From contig CAKZRP010000066.1 in the NCBI GenBank assembly GCA_937146765.1, positions 1-64,000 on the forward strand: 64,000 nucleotides of DNA, given 5' to 3'. A program made the translations under genes and the position numbers. Shown in pieces: positions 44,048 through 53,633 of the stretch. Source of the DNA: an uncultured Paracoccaceae bacterium (GTDB lineage: Bacteria; Pseudomonadota; Alphaproteobacteria; Rhodobacterales; Rhodobacteraceae). The stretch's first letter is position 1. The number at the start of each line of letters is the position of its first letter. A model generated the notes under the pieces. The model made no database searches, was not told the origin of the DNA, and worked only from the letters and a program-made list of their open reading frames with translations.

Positions 44048-44761
44048 TCAGCCGATACGGGCAAGCAGATTGGGTAGATGGCTCAGATCCTCAATCTCGT
44101 GATAGCGGGGACTGTGGGTCGGGGCTTCGGCCTGTTCGACCTCCCAGATCATCCCGTGCGGCACATAGACCCCGTGTCCGCCGGCCTCCACCACAGGCAC
44201 CACGTCGGAGCGCATGGAATTGCCCGCCATCAGCGCGCGCTCGACCCCGCCACCATGGCGTGCGAAGATCCCTGCATAGACTTCGGGCGTCTTCTCGGAA
44301 ACCACCTCCACGGCGTCGAAGAGATCACCAAGGCCGGATTGCGCGAGCTTGCGTTCCTGATCCAACAGGTCACCTTTGGTGATCAGAACAACGCGATGGG
44401 CCTCGGCCACTGCCTCCACTGCCCTGCGCGCATGGGGCAGCAGTTCGATCGGGAAGGAGAGCATCATTTGCCCCGCTTCCAGAAGTTCCTTGATGACGCT
44501 GGCGGGCACGCGGCCATCAGTCACGTCGATGGCGGTCTCGATCATCGACAGGGTAAAGCCCTTCACCCCGTAGCCATAGGTGCCGAGGTTGCGCTTTTCC
44601 GCATCCAGCAGTTTGCGGTCGAGCGCCTCCGGCCCCATGTCCTCGGGGGTATGGTCCATCAGCAGTTCGGCAAAACGGTCTTGCGTGACCCGGAAGAAGC
44701 GCTCGTTGTGCCAGAGCGTGTCATCCGCATCAAAACCGACGGTGGTAATTTTGCGCGCCAT
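44048..44761 (-). CDS. HAD-superfamily hydrolase
   Basis: A 237-residue protein with HAD motif I GFDADDTLW at residues about 8-17, motif II VVLITKGD near 123, and a motif III/IV region SEKTPEVYAGIF and MAGNSMRSDVVPVVEAG. The cap domain is helical. This subgroup contains small-molecule phosphatases, but the substrate cannot be told. It is divergent from clpS. Confidence 0.85.
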   Translation of the reverse strand: MARKITTVGFDADDTLWHNERFFRVTQDRFAELLMDHTPEDMGPEALDRKLLDAEKRNLGTYGYGVKGFTLSMIETAIDVTDGRVPASVIKELLEAGQMMLSFPIELLPHARRAVEAVAEAHRVVLITKGDLLDQERKLAQSGLGDLFDAVEVVSEKTPEVYAGIFARHGGGVERALMAGNSMRSDVVPVVEAGGHGVYVPHGMIWEVEQAEAPTHSPRYHEIEDLSHLPNLLARIG

Positions 44762-44851
44762 TATCCTGACCTCAATCTCTTTTCCTTATAGGGTCTTCCC
44801 CTATATAAGCCGGTGACGACCGCAGATGCACGACTGGAAACCGAAGATCCC

Positions 44852-45193
44852 ATGGCTAGACACCCCGCAACGATGTCGGACAAATCGGATGACGAGAGCG
44901 ACCTTGGCCTTTTGACCAAGACCCGCCCGCGTACGCAGCGGCCGCCGCGCTACAAGGTGCTGCTGCTGAACGACGACTATACCCCGATGGAATTCGTGGT
45001 CATCGTGCTGGAACGCTTCTTCGGCATGAACCATGCGCAAGCCTTTGAAATCATGTTGACAGTGCATAAGAAAGGCCTCGCGGTCGTGGGGGTCTTCAGC
45101 CATGAGGTGGCGGAGACCAAAGTGGCGCAGGTGATGGATTTCGCCCGCCGCCACCAGCACCCGCTGCAATGCACGATGGAAAAAGAAGACTGA
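44852..45193 (+). CDS. clpS: ClpS, adaptor for the ClpAP protease
   Basis: A 113-residue adaptor with the conserved core [17 protein letters not shown] near residue 46 and [19 protein letters not shown] near 85. These form the pocket that binds N-degron residues and hands substrates to ClpA. The start is uncertain: ATG 44852, ATG 44873 or a GTG at 44813. ClpA is not in the window. Confidence 0.93.
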   Translation: MARHPATMSDKSDDESDLGLLTKTRPRTQRPPRYKVLLLNDDYTPMEFVVIVLERFFGMNHAQAFEIMLTVHKKGLAVVGVFSHEVAETKVAQVMDFARRHQHPLQCTMEKED

Positions 45194-45235
45194 GCGCGCC
45201 CTGCGCCTCAGCCTCCCTGAAAAAGGTCAGATCCC

Positions 45236-46222
45236 ATGTCCCAACGCCTGAACCTTGCGGTTCAATCGGGCGATCTTGTCGTTCCTGCCGAGGGGCGAAT
45301 CGCCGTGTTCCATCCGCGCGAGGGGCATGACCTCTCCGCCTTGCCGCAGGCGCAGGTGGAGGTGATCCAGCCTTTTAAGCCCGACCATGACGACTGGGGC
45401 GCGCAGGGGTTTGCCTGTGTGGCCTCTCCCAAGGCGGAGGCGTGTTACTCGGCTGCGGTGGTCTTCATCCCGCGTGCCAAACCGCTGGCGCGGTTGGTGG
45501 TGGCGCAGGCGGTGGCGGCGACCGAGGGGCCGGTGCTGATCGATGGGGCAAAGACCGACGGGATCGACTCCCTCTTGAAGGATCTCAAGGCACGCACCAG
45601 CGCGACCCCGGCGATTTCCAAGGCACATGGCAAGGCGTTCTGCATCGACGGCGGCATCGACCTTTCCGACTGGCTGATCGGCCCGCAAAAGATCGAAGGT
45701 GGTCTCGTGACCGCGCCGGGGGTCTTTTCCGCCGATGGCATCGATCCGGCCTCGCAGCTTCTGGTCGCGGCGTTGCCGCCAAAGCTCGGGGCGGAAGTGG
45801 CGGATCTGGGGGCCGGCTGGGGTTATCTCGCCACGGGCATCCTGACCCGCGACAGCGTGAAGACCCTGCATCTGGTGGAGGCGGATCATGCTGCCCTAGC
45901 CTGCGCGCGGCAGAATGTGCCGGACCCGCGGGCCGTGTTCCACTGGGGCGATGCCCGCAGCTGGGGCCAGAAGGGCACGCTGGACGCGGTGGTGATGAAT
46001 CCGCCCTTCCACAGCGGACGGGCGGCGGATCCGCAGCTCGGGCAGGAGTTCATCGCCAATGCCGCCCGGTTGCTGCGGCCTTCGGGGCAGCTCTGGATGG
46101 TGGCCAACCGGCACCTTCCCTACGAGGCCAAGCTGGGCGATGTCTTTGCCCAGGTGGCAGAGGTCGGAGGCGACAACCGCTTCAAGATCCTGCAGGCATC
46201 GCGGCCCCGGCGTCGGGCCTGA
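45236..46222 (+). CDS. RsmC-like methyltransferase (16S rRNA guanine-N2)
   Basis: A 328-residue protein. The second half is a class I SAM methyltransferase with ADLGAGWGYLATGIL near residue 188 and the N2-methylguanine motif VVMNPPFHSGR near 252. The N-terminal half is a degenerate copy without the SAM site, as in RsmC, which modifies G1207 of 16S rRNA. It starts 42 bases after clpS. RlmG is the main alternative. Confidence 0.85.
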   Translation: MSQRLNLAVQSGDLVVPAEGRIAVFHPREGHDLSALPQAQVEVIQPFKPDHDDWGAQGFACVASPKAEACYSAAVVFIPRAKPLARLVVAQAVAATEGPVLIDGAKTDGIDSLLKDLKARTSATPAISKAHGKAFCIDGGIDLSDWLIGPQKIEGGLVTAPGVFSADGIDPASQLLVAALPPKLGAEVADLGAGWGYLATGILTRDSVKTLHLVEADHAALACARQNVPDPRAVFHWGDARSWGQKGTLDAVVMNPPFHSGRAADPQLGQEFIANAARLLRPSGQLWMVANRHLPYEAKLGDVFAQVAEVGGDNRFKILQASRPRRRA

Positions 46223-46361
46223 GCGGGCCCGCGCAAAACCTGTTCAATTCTTTCCGGCATGCGGCTAAGGTCGCCGGGACCCGCGGCGCGATCCCGGCCG
46301 CCGGTCCCTCTGCACGGCGTGCGCCCGAGGGGCTGACCCGACATCAACAAGGATCCTTCCC

Positions 46362-47165
46362 ATGAGTTTTTCGATTTCCGGCAAGACCGCCATCGTCACC
46401 GGCGCGGCCAATGGCATCGGTCTGGCGATTGGGCGCCAATTCGCCCGTGAAGGGGCAAATGTGATGTTTGTCGACATGGACGAGGCGGCCCTTGCCCAGG
46501 AGCTTGGCGGCGATGCCGAGGACAGCAACATCCGTTATTTTGCCGGCGACCTGCGCGAGCGGCTGACGATTGCCAATCTGCTCTCGGCTACTATCGACGC
46601 CTTCGACCAGATCGACATCCTCGTCAACGGGGCGCGCAAGGTGGTGCCCACCGACCCGCTCAACCCCGATGATGAGAGCGTGGAATTCCTGCTCAATCAG
46701 AACCTGATGTCCACCCTGCGCCTGTCCCAACACGTGGCCAAGAGGATGATCCGCCAGGGCGAGGAACGTGACGATGACGGCCCCAACGGGGCGATCATCA
46801 ATCTCTCCTCCATCGCAGCGCGGCGCACCCATCCGGACCTGATGGCCTATTCGGTGGCCTCCGCGGCCCTCGACCAGATGACCCGCTCGCTGGCGGTCTC
46901 GCTGGCGCAGCATCGGATCCGGGTCAATTCCATCGCCTTCGGCTCGGTGATGAGCGCCTCGATGCAGGCCACGCTGAAGGACAACCGGGCGCTCAAGCAG
47001 GATATCGAGGCGCATACGCCGCTCAACCGCATTGCCGCGCCGACCGAACTCACCGAGACCGCGCAATACCTTGCCTCCGATGCCTCTGGCTTCATGACGG
47101 GCCAGGTGCTGACGCTGGACGGCGGTCGCACCCTGCTTGATCCCGTCACCGCCCCGGTGCATTGA
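46362..47165 (+). CDS. SDR-family protein lacking the catalytic lysine
   Basis: A 267-residue Rossmann protein of the classical SDR type. It has the cofactor loop VTGAANGIGLAIG near residue 12, DILVNGAR in place of NNAG, and INLSSIAARR near 146. The active-site Tyr is present in AYSVASAAL, but the lysine of YxxxK is replaced by Ser. Enzyme activity is therefore doubtful or altered. It lies 30 bases before hemF on the same strand and probably shares its operon. The function is unknown. Confidence 0.82.
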   Translation: MSFSISGKTAIVTGAANGIGLAIGRQFAREGANVMFVDMDEAALAQELGGDAEDSNIRYFAGDLRERLTIANLLSATIDAFDQIDILVNGARKVVPTDPLNPDDESVEFLLNQNLMSTLRLSQHVAKRMIRQGEERDDDGPNGAIINLSSIAARRTHPDLMAYSVASAALDQMTRSLAVSLAQHRIRVNSIAFGSVMSASMQATLKDNRALKQDIEAHTPLNRIAAPTELTETAQYLASDASGFMTGQVLTLDGGRTLLDPVTAPVH

Positions 47166-47195
47166 AGCGCAACGGATCGAACGACGGAGGCGGAA

Positions 47196-48098
47196 ATGGC
47201 TGAAGACACAACCGATATGCGCGCGGAGAAAACCCGTGCGGCGGCCTGGTTCCGCACGCTGCGCGACCAGATCGTCGCCCGGTTCGAGGCGCTGGAAGAC
47301 AGCCAAAGCGAAGGCCCCTTTGCCGAGATGGCAGCCGGGCGGTTCGAGGTCAGCGAGACCCGGCGCAGCGCCGAGGACGGCGCGGATGCCGGTGGCGGAT
47401 TGATGAGCGTGATGCGTGGCGGTCGCGTCTTCGAGAAGGTCGGCGTCAATATCTCCGAGGTCTATGGCACCCTGGGCACGCGCGCGCAGGCCGCCATGGC
47501 GGCACGCAAGGGCCTGCCGGGGATGACCGAGGATCCGCGCTTCTGGGCCTCCGGCATTTCGTTGGTCGCCCATATGCGTAACCCGCATGTGCCAGCGGTG
47601 CATATGAACACGCGGATGTTCTGGACCCCGCATGGCTGGTGGTTCGGCGGCGGCTCCGACCTCAATCCCTGCATCGAATATGCCGAGGACACGGAGCATT
47701 TCCACGGCGTGCAGCGGGCGCATCTTGATCCCCACGGAGGCGACCTCTACCCAAGGCTCAAGGCCTGGGCGGATGAGTATTTCTTTATTCCGCACCGGGG
47801 CCGTGCGCGCGGTGTCGGCGGCATTTTCCTCGACGATCACAACACAGGTGATTGGGAGGCGGATTTCGCGCTGATCCAGGACATCGGCCGCGCCTTCTTG
47901 CCGGCCTTTGCGCCGCTGGTCGAAAAACGCCGGGTGCAGGCCTGTTCCGAGGCCGACAAGGATGTGCAGCTCATCCATCGCGGGCTCTATGCGGAATACA
48001 ACCTCGTCTATGACCGCGGCACCAAATTCGGTCTCGAGACCGGCCATGATGCCAATGCGGTGCTGATGAGCCTGCCGCCCCTGGCGAAATGGGTTTGA
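47196..48098 (+). CDS. hemF: Oxygen-dependent coproporphyrinogen III oxidase
   Basis: A 300-residue HemF. Typical parts include FEKVGVNISEVYGTL near residue 78, VPAVHMNTRMFW near 130, WWFGGGSDLNPCIEY and RGRARGVGGIFLDDH, and a C-terminal YAEYNLVYDRGTKFGLETGHDANAVLMSLPP segment (part shown). It uses oxygen to make protoporphyrinogen IX. HemN in the same window does this without oxygen, so the organism covers both states. Confidence 0.96.
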   Translation: MAEDTTDMRAEKTRAAAWFRTLRDQIVARFEALEDSQSEGPFAEMAAGRFEVSETRRSAEDGADAGGGLMSVMRGGRVFEKVGVNISEVYGTLGTRAQAAMAARKGLPGMTEDPRFWASGISLVAHMRNPHVPAVHMNTRMFWTPHGWWFGGGSDLNPCIEYAEDTEHFHGVQRAHLDPHGGDLYPRLKAWADEYFFIPHRGRARGVGGIFLDDHNTGDWEADFALIQDIGRAFLPAFAPLVEKRRVQACSEADKDVQLIHRGLYAEYNLVYDRGTKFGLETGHDANAVLMSLPPLAKWV

Positions 48099-48220
48099 CC
48101 GGCATCGGTGGGATCCCGCGCATGGATCCCTTGGTGGGCGGTCGTTTGCGCTTTGCGCGTTGAAGCTTCCGCCTGACTGCGGCTCTATGGCGGCAGGCAG
48201 TTTCTTTCAGGCAGGAAAAA

Positions 48221-49114
48221 ATGACGCTTCGGCGAACGATAAGTTGTGCACTGGGACTTGGGGCTCTGGCGCTGGTGGCGGGCTGCGGGTCGCGCACCCG
48301 TGAGCCGGTGCCGCCACCGCCGCTGGCGGCAGCGCAGGAACGGGTGGTCGATCCGGTCTACGCCGAAGCCTATGCCGCGTTGCGGACCTTTCCCACCTTT
48401 GGCGACAATGATCCGCACGACTGGGTCGGTGGCGCCCCTTGGGTCTATCCGATCCACGGGGTCGATGTGTCCCGCTATCAGGGGGTGATCGACTGGGCGC
48501 AGTTGCGCACCGAAGGCGTGTCCTTCGCCTGGATCAAATCCACGGAAGGCGGCGATCACATCGATCCGGAGTTCGAGACCAACTGGCATGCGGCCCGGCA
48601 GGCCGGAGTGCGGCGCGGGGCCTATCATTTCTACTATTTCTGTCGGACGCCGGAAGAACAGGCCCGCTGGTTCATCCGCAATGTGCCGCGCGAGGCAGGC
48701 AGCCTGCCTCCGGTGCTGGATATGGAGTGGAACCACGCCTCGCGCAATTGCAAGCGCCGCCCCAGCGGTGCCGAGGTTCGGGCCGAGGCCAGTCGGTTCC
48801 TTGAGCTGATCCAGGCGCATTACGGCCGCCGCCCGCTGATCTACACCACTGTGGATTTCTACCGGGAGACCGGCATCGGCCAGTTGCAGGGGGTGGATTT
48901 CTGGTTCCGTTCGGTGGCGGGGCACCCGGAGGATATCTACCCCGGTGCCCATTGGGTGATCTGGCAATATACCGGCACCGGATCGGTGCCGGGGGTCAAG
49001 GGCAATATCGACCTCAACGTCTTTGCCGGCTCGGCCGAAACCTGGCTGCACTGGCTGGGCTACCGGAAATATCTGCCGATGGAACCAGTAGTCCCGGTGG
49101 TGCAGACCAACTGA
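48221..49114 (+). CDS. GH25-family muramidase lipoprotein
   Basis: A 297-residue lipoprotein: a signal peptide with lipobox LVAGC near residue 22, then a proline-rich linker and a glycoside hydrolase family 25 domain. The domain shows HGVDVSRYQGVIDW near 87, GAYHFYYF near 135 and the catalytic pair in LDMEWN near 168. Such enzymes cut the glycan strands of peptidoglycan. The protein is likely anchored in the outer membrane, facing the periplasm. Confidence 0.9.
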   Translation: MTLRRTISCALGLGALALVAGCGSRTREPVPPPPLAAAQERVVDPVYAEAYAALRTFPTFGDNDPHDWVGGAPWVYPIHGVDVSRYQGVIDWAQLRTEGVSFAWIKSTEGGDHIDPEFETNWHAARQAGVRRGAYHFYYFCRTPEEQARWFIRNVPREAGSLPPVLDMEWNHASRNCKRRPSGAEVRAEASRFLELIQAHYGRRPLIYTTVDFYRETGIGQLQGVDFWFRSVAGHPEDIYPGAHWVIWQYTGTGSVPGVKGNIDLNVFAGSAETWLHWLGYRKYLPMEPVVPVVQTN

Positions 49115-49206
49115 CCGGAGTGGGAGCGCCGGCGCCCTGTGGCTGAATGTCCGGCGGCGACCGGGACGCCGGGGGGGAGTGCGAAGTGCTGCACAGAGCG
49201 CCGGGC

Positions 49207-50190
49207 TCAGCGGCTCTGGCGCCTCCAGCCCGCCTCCGCGAGCGCCGCGCCATAGCTGGCGGCGAGGCGCATCTCCTTGCCATGCCCCCGGTCCAGCAGG
49301 AGCCGATGCATCTTCGGCAATTGCCAGCAGGGCACGTGCATGACCAGGTGATGTTCGAGGTGATAGTTCACCCAATAGGGTGCCACCAGTGCCCGGGCGA
49401 GGGGACCTGCATAGGTGGTGCGCACATTGCGGAAGGGGTCCTCCGATTGCTCGACCGCGCCATGCTCGGCGATATTGCGCAGGCGTACCACAAATTGGAA
49501 CCAGGTCAGATAGGGCAGGAGCCAGAAGGCGAGCCCCCACCACCAGTCGCCGAGGAGCCCCATCATCAGCATCGGAGCAAGGAATACCGGCACGGCCGAC
49601 AGCAGGCGCGGGCTCTTGAAGGTTTGGGCGAAATCGTTGGAAGCAGCCTCCATGGCTTCGTGATCCCCGGCGAGAGTGATTGCCATGCGGATCTGTCCGA
49701 GGAGTTGTTTCACCCCGGTCTGCCCGGTCAGGTCGCGGGTGAACTTGCGAGCGAGCGAAGCGCGGGTGGTGGGGAACTTGCGCGAGAGCGCGAGGTCGGG
49801 GTCGCGTTCGGTCTGAGTGTAGCGGTGATGAGTCAGGTGATAGTGGCGATAGGCGGGCAGGTCGGCGAGGATCGCGCGGGCGCAGAGCCATTGACCCACC
49901 CCGTCATTCAGGCGGCGGGATTTGAACAGTGCATTATGGGCGGCTTCATGCATCAGGATCGCCAGCCCCAATTGGCGCGAACCAATGAGCATCACCGCGA
50001 CCAGCGCTGTGAGCGGGTTGGGCCAGAGAGCGAAGAGGGCAACAGCGCCCGCGATCACGCCCCAGCAATGCAGCACCAGCCAAGCGCCCATCCAGTCGGA
50101 GCGCTGCGCCAAGGGGCGGATTTCCGCGCTGGTCAGATAGGCCTTGCCCGGCGTGCCGCTGGGCGAGGCGGCTGGTGTGCCTGTGGTCAT
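49207..50190 (-). CDS. Fatty acid desaturase-like membrane di-iron enzyme
   Basis: A 327-residue membrane protein with the three histidine boxes of the desaturase family: HEAAH near residue 87, HLTHH near 124 and HLEHH near 283. Four or so helices lie between. The substrate may be an acyl lipid or a sphingolipid-like or carotenoid compound. Related Roseobacter proteins are simply called fatty acid desaturases. It ends convergent with the GH25 gene. Confidence 0.88.
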   Translation of the reverse strand: MTTGTPAASPSGTPGKAYLTSAEIRPLAQRSDWMGAWLVLHCWGVIAGAVALFALWPNPLTALVAVMLIGSRQLGLAILMHEAAHNALFKSRRLNDGVGQWLCARAILADLPAYRHYHLTHHRYTQTERDPDLALSRKFPTTRASLARKFTRDLTGQTGVKQLLGQIRMAITLAGDHEAMEAASNDFAQTFKSPRLLSAVPVFLAPMLMMGLLGDWWWGLAFWLLPYLTWFQFVVRLRNIAEHGAVEQSEDPFRNVRTTYAGPLARALVAPYWVNYHLEHHLVMHVPCWQLPKMHRLLLDRGHGKEMRLAASYGAALAEAGWRRQSR

Positions 50191-50350
50191 GATGCGGCCT
50201 CCCCTCCGATCCTTTGAGGAAAGGCTGGCGGAGGGGCGGGGCGGGTGTCAATCCGGGCGTGGCGTCACATTTTTAGGCCGGTGAGGGGCCGCGCCGCCCC
50301 TTGCATAGGCTTGTGAAACGCCGAGAGGGCGGGAGCGCGGGCCCCGGCCC

Positions 50351-51307
50351 TTAGTGCGCGAAGAAGCCTTTGCCCGCCCGCGCGCGCAGGTCTTCGCCCA
50401 TGCGGCGACCAAGTTCGGCGCCATCCTCCATCGCGGCGCTCTGGTCATCGACCAGGGCCTCGGACCCGTCGGGACGCAGGATCTCGCCACGCAGGCGCAG
50501 GGTGCCGCCGGAGAGCTCTGCGAGGGCGGCAATCGGCGTCTCGCAGGAGCCGTCGAGGGCGGCGAGGAAGGCGCGTTCGGCCGCAAGACGTTGGCCGGTT
50601 TCCGCGTGATGGATCGCCTCCAGCAGGGCGGCGGCGGTGCTGTCATTGCTGCGGCGTTCGATGCCGATGGCGCCTTGGGCGACGGCGGGAAGCATGTCTT
50701 CCACCTCGATCGGGGTCGCGGGCACAGTCTCGGCCATACTCAGTCGACGCAGGCCAGCCATGGCAAGGAAGGTGGCCATGGCCACGCCGTCTTCGAGCTT
50801 TTGCAGGCGGGTCTGCACATTGCCGCGGAACTCGACCACGCGCAGGTCGGGGCGGCGGTTCAAGAGCTGCGCCCGGCGGCGCAGAGAGGAGGTGCCGACC
50901 ACCGCTCCCTCCGCGAGATCCGCAATCGCGCGCACCGCAGGCGCCACAAAGGCGTCACGTACGTCTTCACGCGGCAGGTAGCAATCCAAGAGCAGCCCAT
51001 CGGGCTGCAGGGTCGGCATATCCTTCATCGAGTGCACCGCGATGTCGATGCTGCCTGCCGTCAGCGCCTCTTCGATCTCCTTGGTAAAGAGCCCCTTGTT
51101 GCCGATTTCCTTCAGCGGGCGGTCCGCGTCGATCATGGCGCGGTTGTCGCCGGTGGTCTTGATCACTACGATCTCAAACGCGCCGGGCTCCAGCTCAAAG
51201 GCGCGGGCGAGGCGGTCGCGGGTCTCGTAGGCCTGGGCCAGCGCCAGCGGCGAGCCACGGGTGCCGATCTTCAGGGGTGCAGCGGGGGAGGGCAGGGTCA
51301 GGGTCAT
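50351..51307 (-). CDS. hemC: Hydroxymethylbilane synthase (porphobilinogen deaminase)
   Basis: A 318-residue enzyme that joins four porphobilinogens. It has KIGTRGSPLALAQAYETRDRL (part shown) near residue 12, the active-site HSMKDMPTLQPDG near 87 and the dipyrromethane cysteine in LDGSCETPIAAL near 245. The start at 51307 matches the family N-terminus; a Met eight codons upstream is possible. It is divergent from hemE across 123 bases, so heme genes may share a promoter region. Confidence 0.96.
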   Translation of the reverse strand: MTLTLPSPAAPLKIGTRGSPLALAQAYETRDRLARAFELEPGAFEIVVIKTTGDNRAMIDADRPLKEIGNKGLFTKEIEEALTAGSIDIAVHSMKDMPTLQPDGLLLDCYLPREDVRDAFVAPAVRAIADLAEGAVVGTSSLRRRAQLLNRRPDLRVVEFRGNVQTRLQKLEDGVAMATFLAMAGLRRLSMAETVPATPIEVEDMLPAVAQGAIGIERRSNDSTAAALLEAIHHAETGQRLAAERAFLAALDGSCETPIAALAELSGGTLRLRGEILRPDGSEALVDDQSAAMEDGAELGRRMGEDLRARAGKGFFAH

Positions 51308-51430
51308 GGGACAGAGCATTAGTCGCGACATTATGCCGTGGCAAGCGCCGCGCTACACGGGGCGGCGAGGCTTGACAATTTGCCGCTGAGGCGTGACCTC
51401 AACGGGGAGAAAAACCGAGAGGGGCAGAGC

Positions 51431-52474
51431 ATGGGCCAACAGAAAACGATCCTGCGCGCATTGGCGGGCGAAACCCAGGTCGTGCCGCCGATCTGGATGA
51501 TGCGCCAGGCGGGCCGCTATCTGCCGGAGTATCGCGCGACGCGGGCGCAGGCGGGGGATTTCCTCAGCCTGTGTTACAATTCCGAGCTCGCCGCCGAGGT
51601 GACGCTGCAGCCGATCCGCCGCTACGGGTTTGATGCGGCGATCCTGTTTGCCGATATCCTGTTGGTGCCGCAGGCGCTGGGGGCGGATCTGTGGTTCGTC
51701 ACCGGCGAGGGGCCGCGCCTGTCGACCATCACCACCGAGAGTGATTTTGCCAAGCTGAAGCCTGCAAGCGACATCCATGCGGTGTTGAACCCGGTCTATG
51801 AGACGGTGCGCATCCTGTCGCGGGAGTTGCCTTCGGAAACCACTCTCATCGGCTTTGCCGGTGCGCCTTGGACCGTGGCGACTTATATGATCGCCGGCCG
51901 TGGCACCCCGGATCAGGGTCCGGCCCATGCCTTAATGACGGAGAATGTCGCGCTGTTTGAGGCGCTACTGGCCCGGATCACCGAGGCCACGATTATCTAT
52001 CTTTCAGCGCAGATCGAGGCCGGGGCGGAGGTCGTGAAGATATTTGACAGCTGGGCCGGGTCTTTGAAAGGAGACGCGTTCCGCAAATATGCGCTGGAGC
52101 CTGCGCGGGAGATCACCGCCGCCTTGAAGGCGCGCTATCCGCATATCCCGATCATCGGCTTTCCGCGTGAGGCGGGTGAGGCCTATGTGGGTTTCCACAA
52201 GGCAACCGGAGTGGACTGCGTGGCGCTGGATAACTCCGTCGATCCCGAATGGGCGGCGGCGCATGTCCAGGTCGATGGCTGCGTGCAGGGCAATTTGGCC
52301 TCAACCCATATGGTGACCGGGGGCGAGGCCTTGGTGTCGGAAACGCGGCGGATCGTGAAGGCCTTTTCCAAAGGGCCGCATATCTTCAACCTTGGCCATG
52401 GCATCACCCCGGATGCGGACCCTGCCAATGTGCAGTTGATGATTGATACGGTGCGCGAGGGGGCGCAGGGCTGA
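51431..52474 (+). CDS. hemE: Uroporphyrinogen decarboxylase
   Basis: A 347-residue enzyme that turns uroporphyrinogen III into coproporphyrinogen III, the substrate of HemF and HemN. It shows [16 protein letters not shown] near residue 22, [14 protein letters not shown] near 78, [13 protein letters not shown] near 143 and [13 protein letters not shown] near 318. The ATG at 51431 has GAGG upstream. It is divergent from hemC. Confidence 0.96.
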   Translation: MGQQKTILRALAGETQVVPPIWMMRQAGRYLPEYRATRAQAGDFLSLCYNSELAAEVTLQPIRRYGFDAAILFADILLVPQALGADLWFVTGEGPRLSTITTESDFAKLKPASDIHAVLNPVYETVRILSRELPSETTLIGFAGAPWTVATYMIAGRGTPDQGPAHALMTENVALFEALLARITEATIIYLSAQIEAGAEVVKIFDSWAGSLKGDAFRKYALEPAREITAALKARYPHIPIIGFPREAGEAYVGFHKATGVDCVALDNSVDPEWAAAHVQVDGCVQGNLASTHMVTGGEALVSETRRIVKAFSKGPHIFNLGHGITPDADPANVQLMIDTVREGAQG

Positions 52475-52493
52475 TCCCTTGACCTAGAGGATA

Positions 52494-52543
52494 GGGCGAG
52501 GGGCGCTGCCCCTCGCGCTCCCCGGGATATTTTTAACCAAAAG
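52494..52543 (+). repeat. Hairpin repeat, copy C (hemE/CoA-transferase junction)
   Basis: GCGAGGGGC and GCCCCTCGC (52496-52516) form a strong stem, followed by GCTCCCCGGGATATTTTTAA and CCAAAAGA. This is the fullest copy and resembles a terminator with a T-tract after CCCGGG. It lies between convergent genes. Confidence 0.65.
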
Positions 52544-53633
52544 ACGTTGGGGCGCGCTGGGCGAGGGTGCTCAGGATGTCATTTCGGTCTTGGTCTCGAT
52601 AGGGGATGGGACCGGGGGTCTTGAAGGCTCGGTTGAAACGGGGGGCTGGGGCGGCTTGCAGGTCGTCCTCCACCGTAATCCAAGTCTTGCGGGCGTTCAT
52701 CGCATGGTCTTGCGCTTCGGCCGGGGAAAGGACTGGGGCGACGCAGGCGTCAGAGCCTTCGAACAGGTCCTGCCAATGGGCGCGGGGGTACTCGGCAAAG
52801 CGACCGGCAAGGCGGGCGGTCAGCTCAGGCCAGAGGCTCTGGTTGAACTGCTGGGCGAAGTCTGGATCCGCTGTCAGGTCCATTTTGGCCAGGAACAGCG
52901 CGTAGAATTGCGGCTCCAGACATTGCACCGAGATATGCCCGCCGCCCTTGCAGGCATAGGTGCGTGACCAGTGCGGCCCGTCCAGAAGGCCTGCGCCGCG
53001 CCTGTCGCCAAAGCCCCCGGCCTGTCGGATCGCCATCAAAAGGTTCATCATATGCGCCGAGCCATCGTAGATCGCCGCATCGACCTCGGCCCCCACGCCG
53101 CTGGACGCGGCGCGCAGGAGGCCGGCCAGCATCCCAGCGACCAGGTAGAGCGCGCCGCCCCCGATATCGCCCACAAGAGTTGGCGGCGTCAGGGGCACGT
53201 CGCCCGGGGTCGAGGCGGACCAGAGCGCGCCCGAGAGGGCGATGTAATTCAGATCATGCCCCGCCACCTGCGCCAGCGGGCTCTCCTGCCCCCAGCCGGT
53301 CATCCGCCCGTAAACCAGCGCGGGGTTGAGGCTGCGCATTTCCTCCGGGCCTAAGCCCAACCGCTCCATCACGCCGGGGCGAAAGCCTTCGATCAGCCCG
53401 TTGGCGGTGGCAATCAGCGCGCGCGCGGTCTGCAGGTCGCTTGGGTCCTTGAGGTCGAGCGCGATGCTTTTCTTGCCGCGATCGAGGATCGAGCGTTCCG
53501 GCATCCCCGGAGTGACCGCGCCGCCCTTACGGTGGATACAGATCACTTCCGCCCCGAGGTCCGCCAGCATCATCGCGGCAAAGGGGGCCGGGCCGAGCGC
53601 CTCGATTTCGATAATGCGGATGCCCTCCAACAT
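52533..53633 (-). CDS. CaiB/BaiF (class III) CoA-transferase or alpha-methylacyl-CoA racemase
   Basis: A 366-residue family III CoA-transferase. Typical parts are MMLADLGAEVICIHR near residue 22, GKKSIALDLKDP near 55, LIEGFRPGVMERLGLG near 85 and GHDLNYIALSG near 128, which holds the catalytic aspartate. The GHDxNYxALSG form is closest to alpha-methylacyl-CoA racemases. The start at 53633 fits the family. Substrate is not known. Confidence 0.9.
   Translation of the reverse strand: MLEGIRIIEIEALGPAPFAAMMLADLGAEVICIHRKGGAVTPGMPERSILDRGKKSIALDLKDPSDLQTARALIATANGLIEGFRPGVMERLGLGPEEMRSLNPALVYGRMTGWGQESPLAQVAGHDLNYIALSGALWSASTPGDVPLTPPTLVGDIGGGALYLVAGMLAGLLRAASSGVGAEVDAAIYDGSAHMMNLLMAIRQAGGFGDRRGAGLLDGPHWSRTYACKGGGHISVQCLEPQFYALFLAKMDLTADPDFAQQFNQSLWPELTARLAGRFAEYPRAHWQDLFEGSDACVAPVLSPAEAQDHAMNARKTWITVEDDLQAAPAPRFNRAFKTPGPIPYRDQDRNDILSTLAQRAPTSFG

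Noticed and set aside
46344..48047. 567-residue open frame on the minus strand opposite the SDR and hemF genes
   Set aside because: It spans two well-supported genes on the other strand and has no recognisable domain.
48185..49891. 568-residue open frame on the minus strand over the GH25 and desaturase genes
   Set aside because: Low-complexity Arg/Pro/Gly sequence; the overlapping genes have intact catalytic motifs.
51308..51430. Replication origin next to hemE, as in Caulobacter and rhizobia
   Set aside because: The hemC/hemE spacer is short, not AT-rich and has no DnaA boxes.
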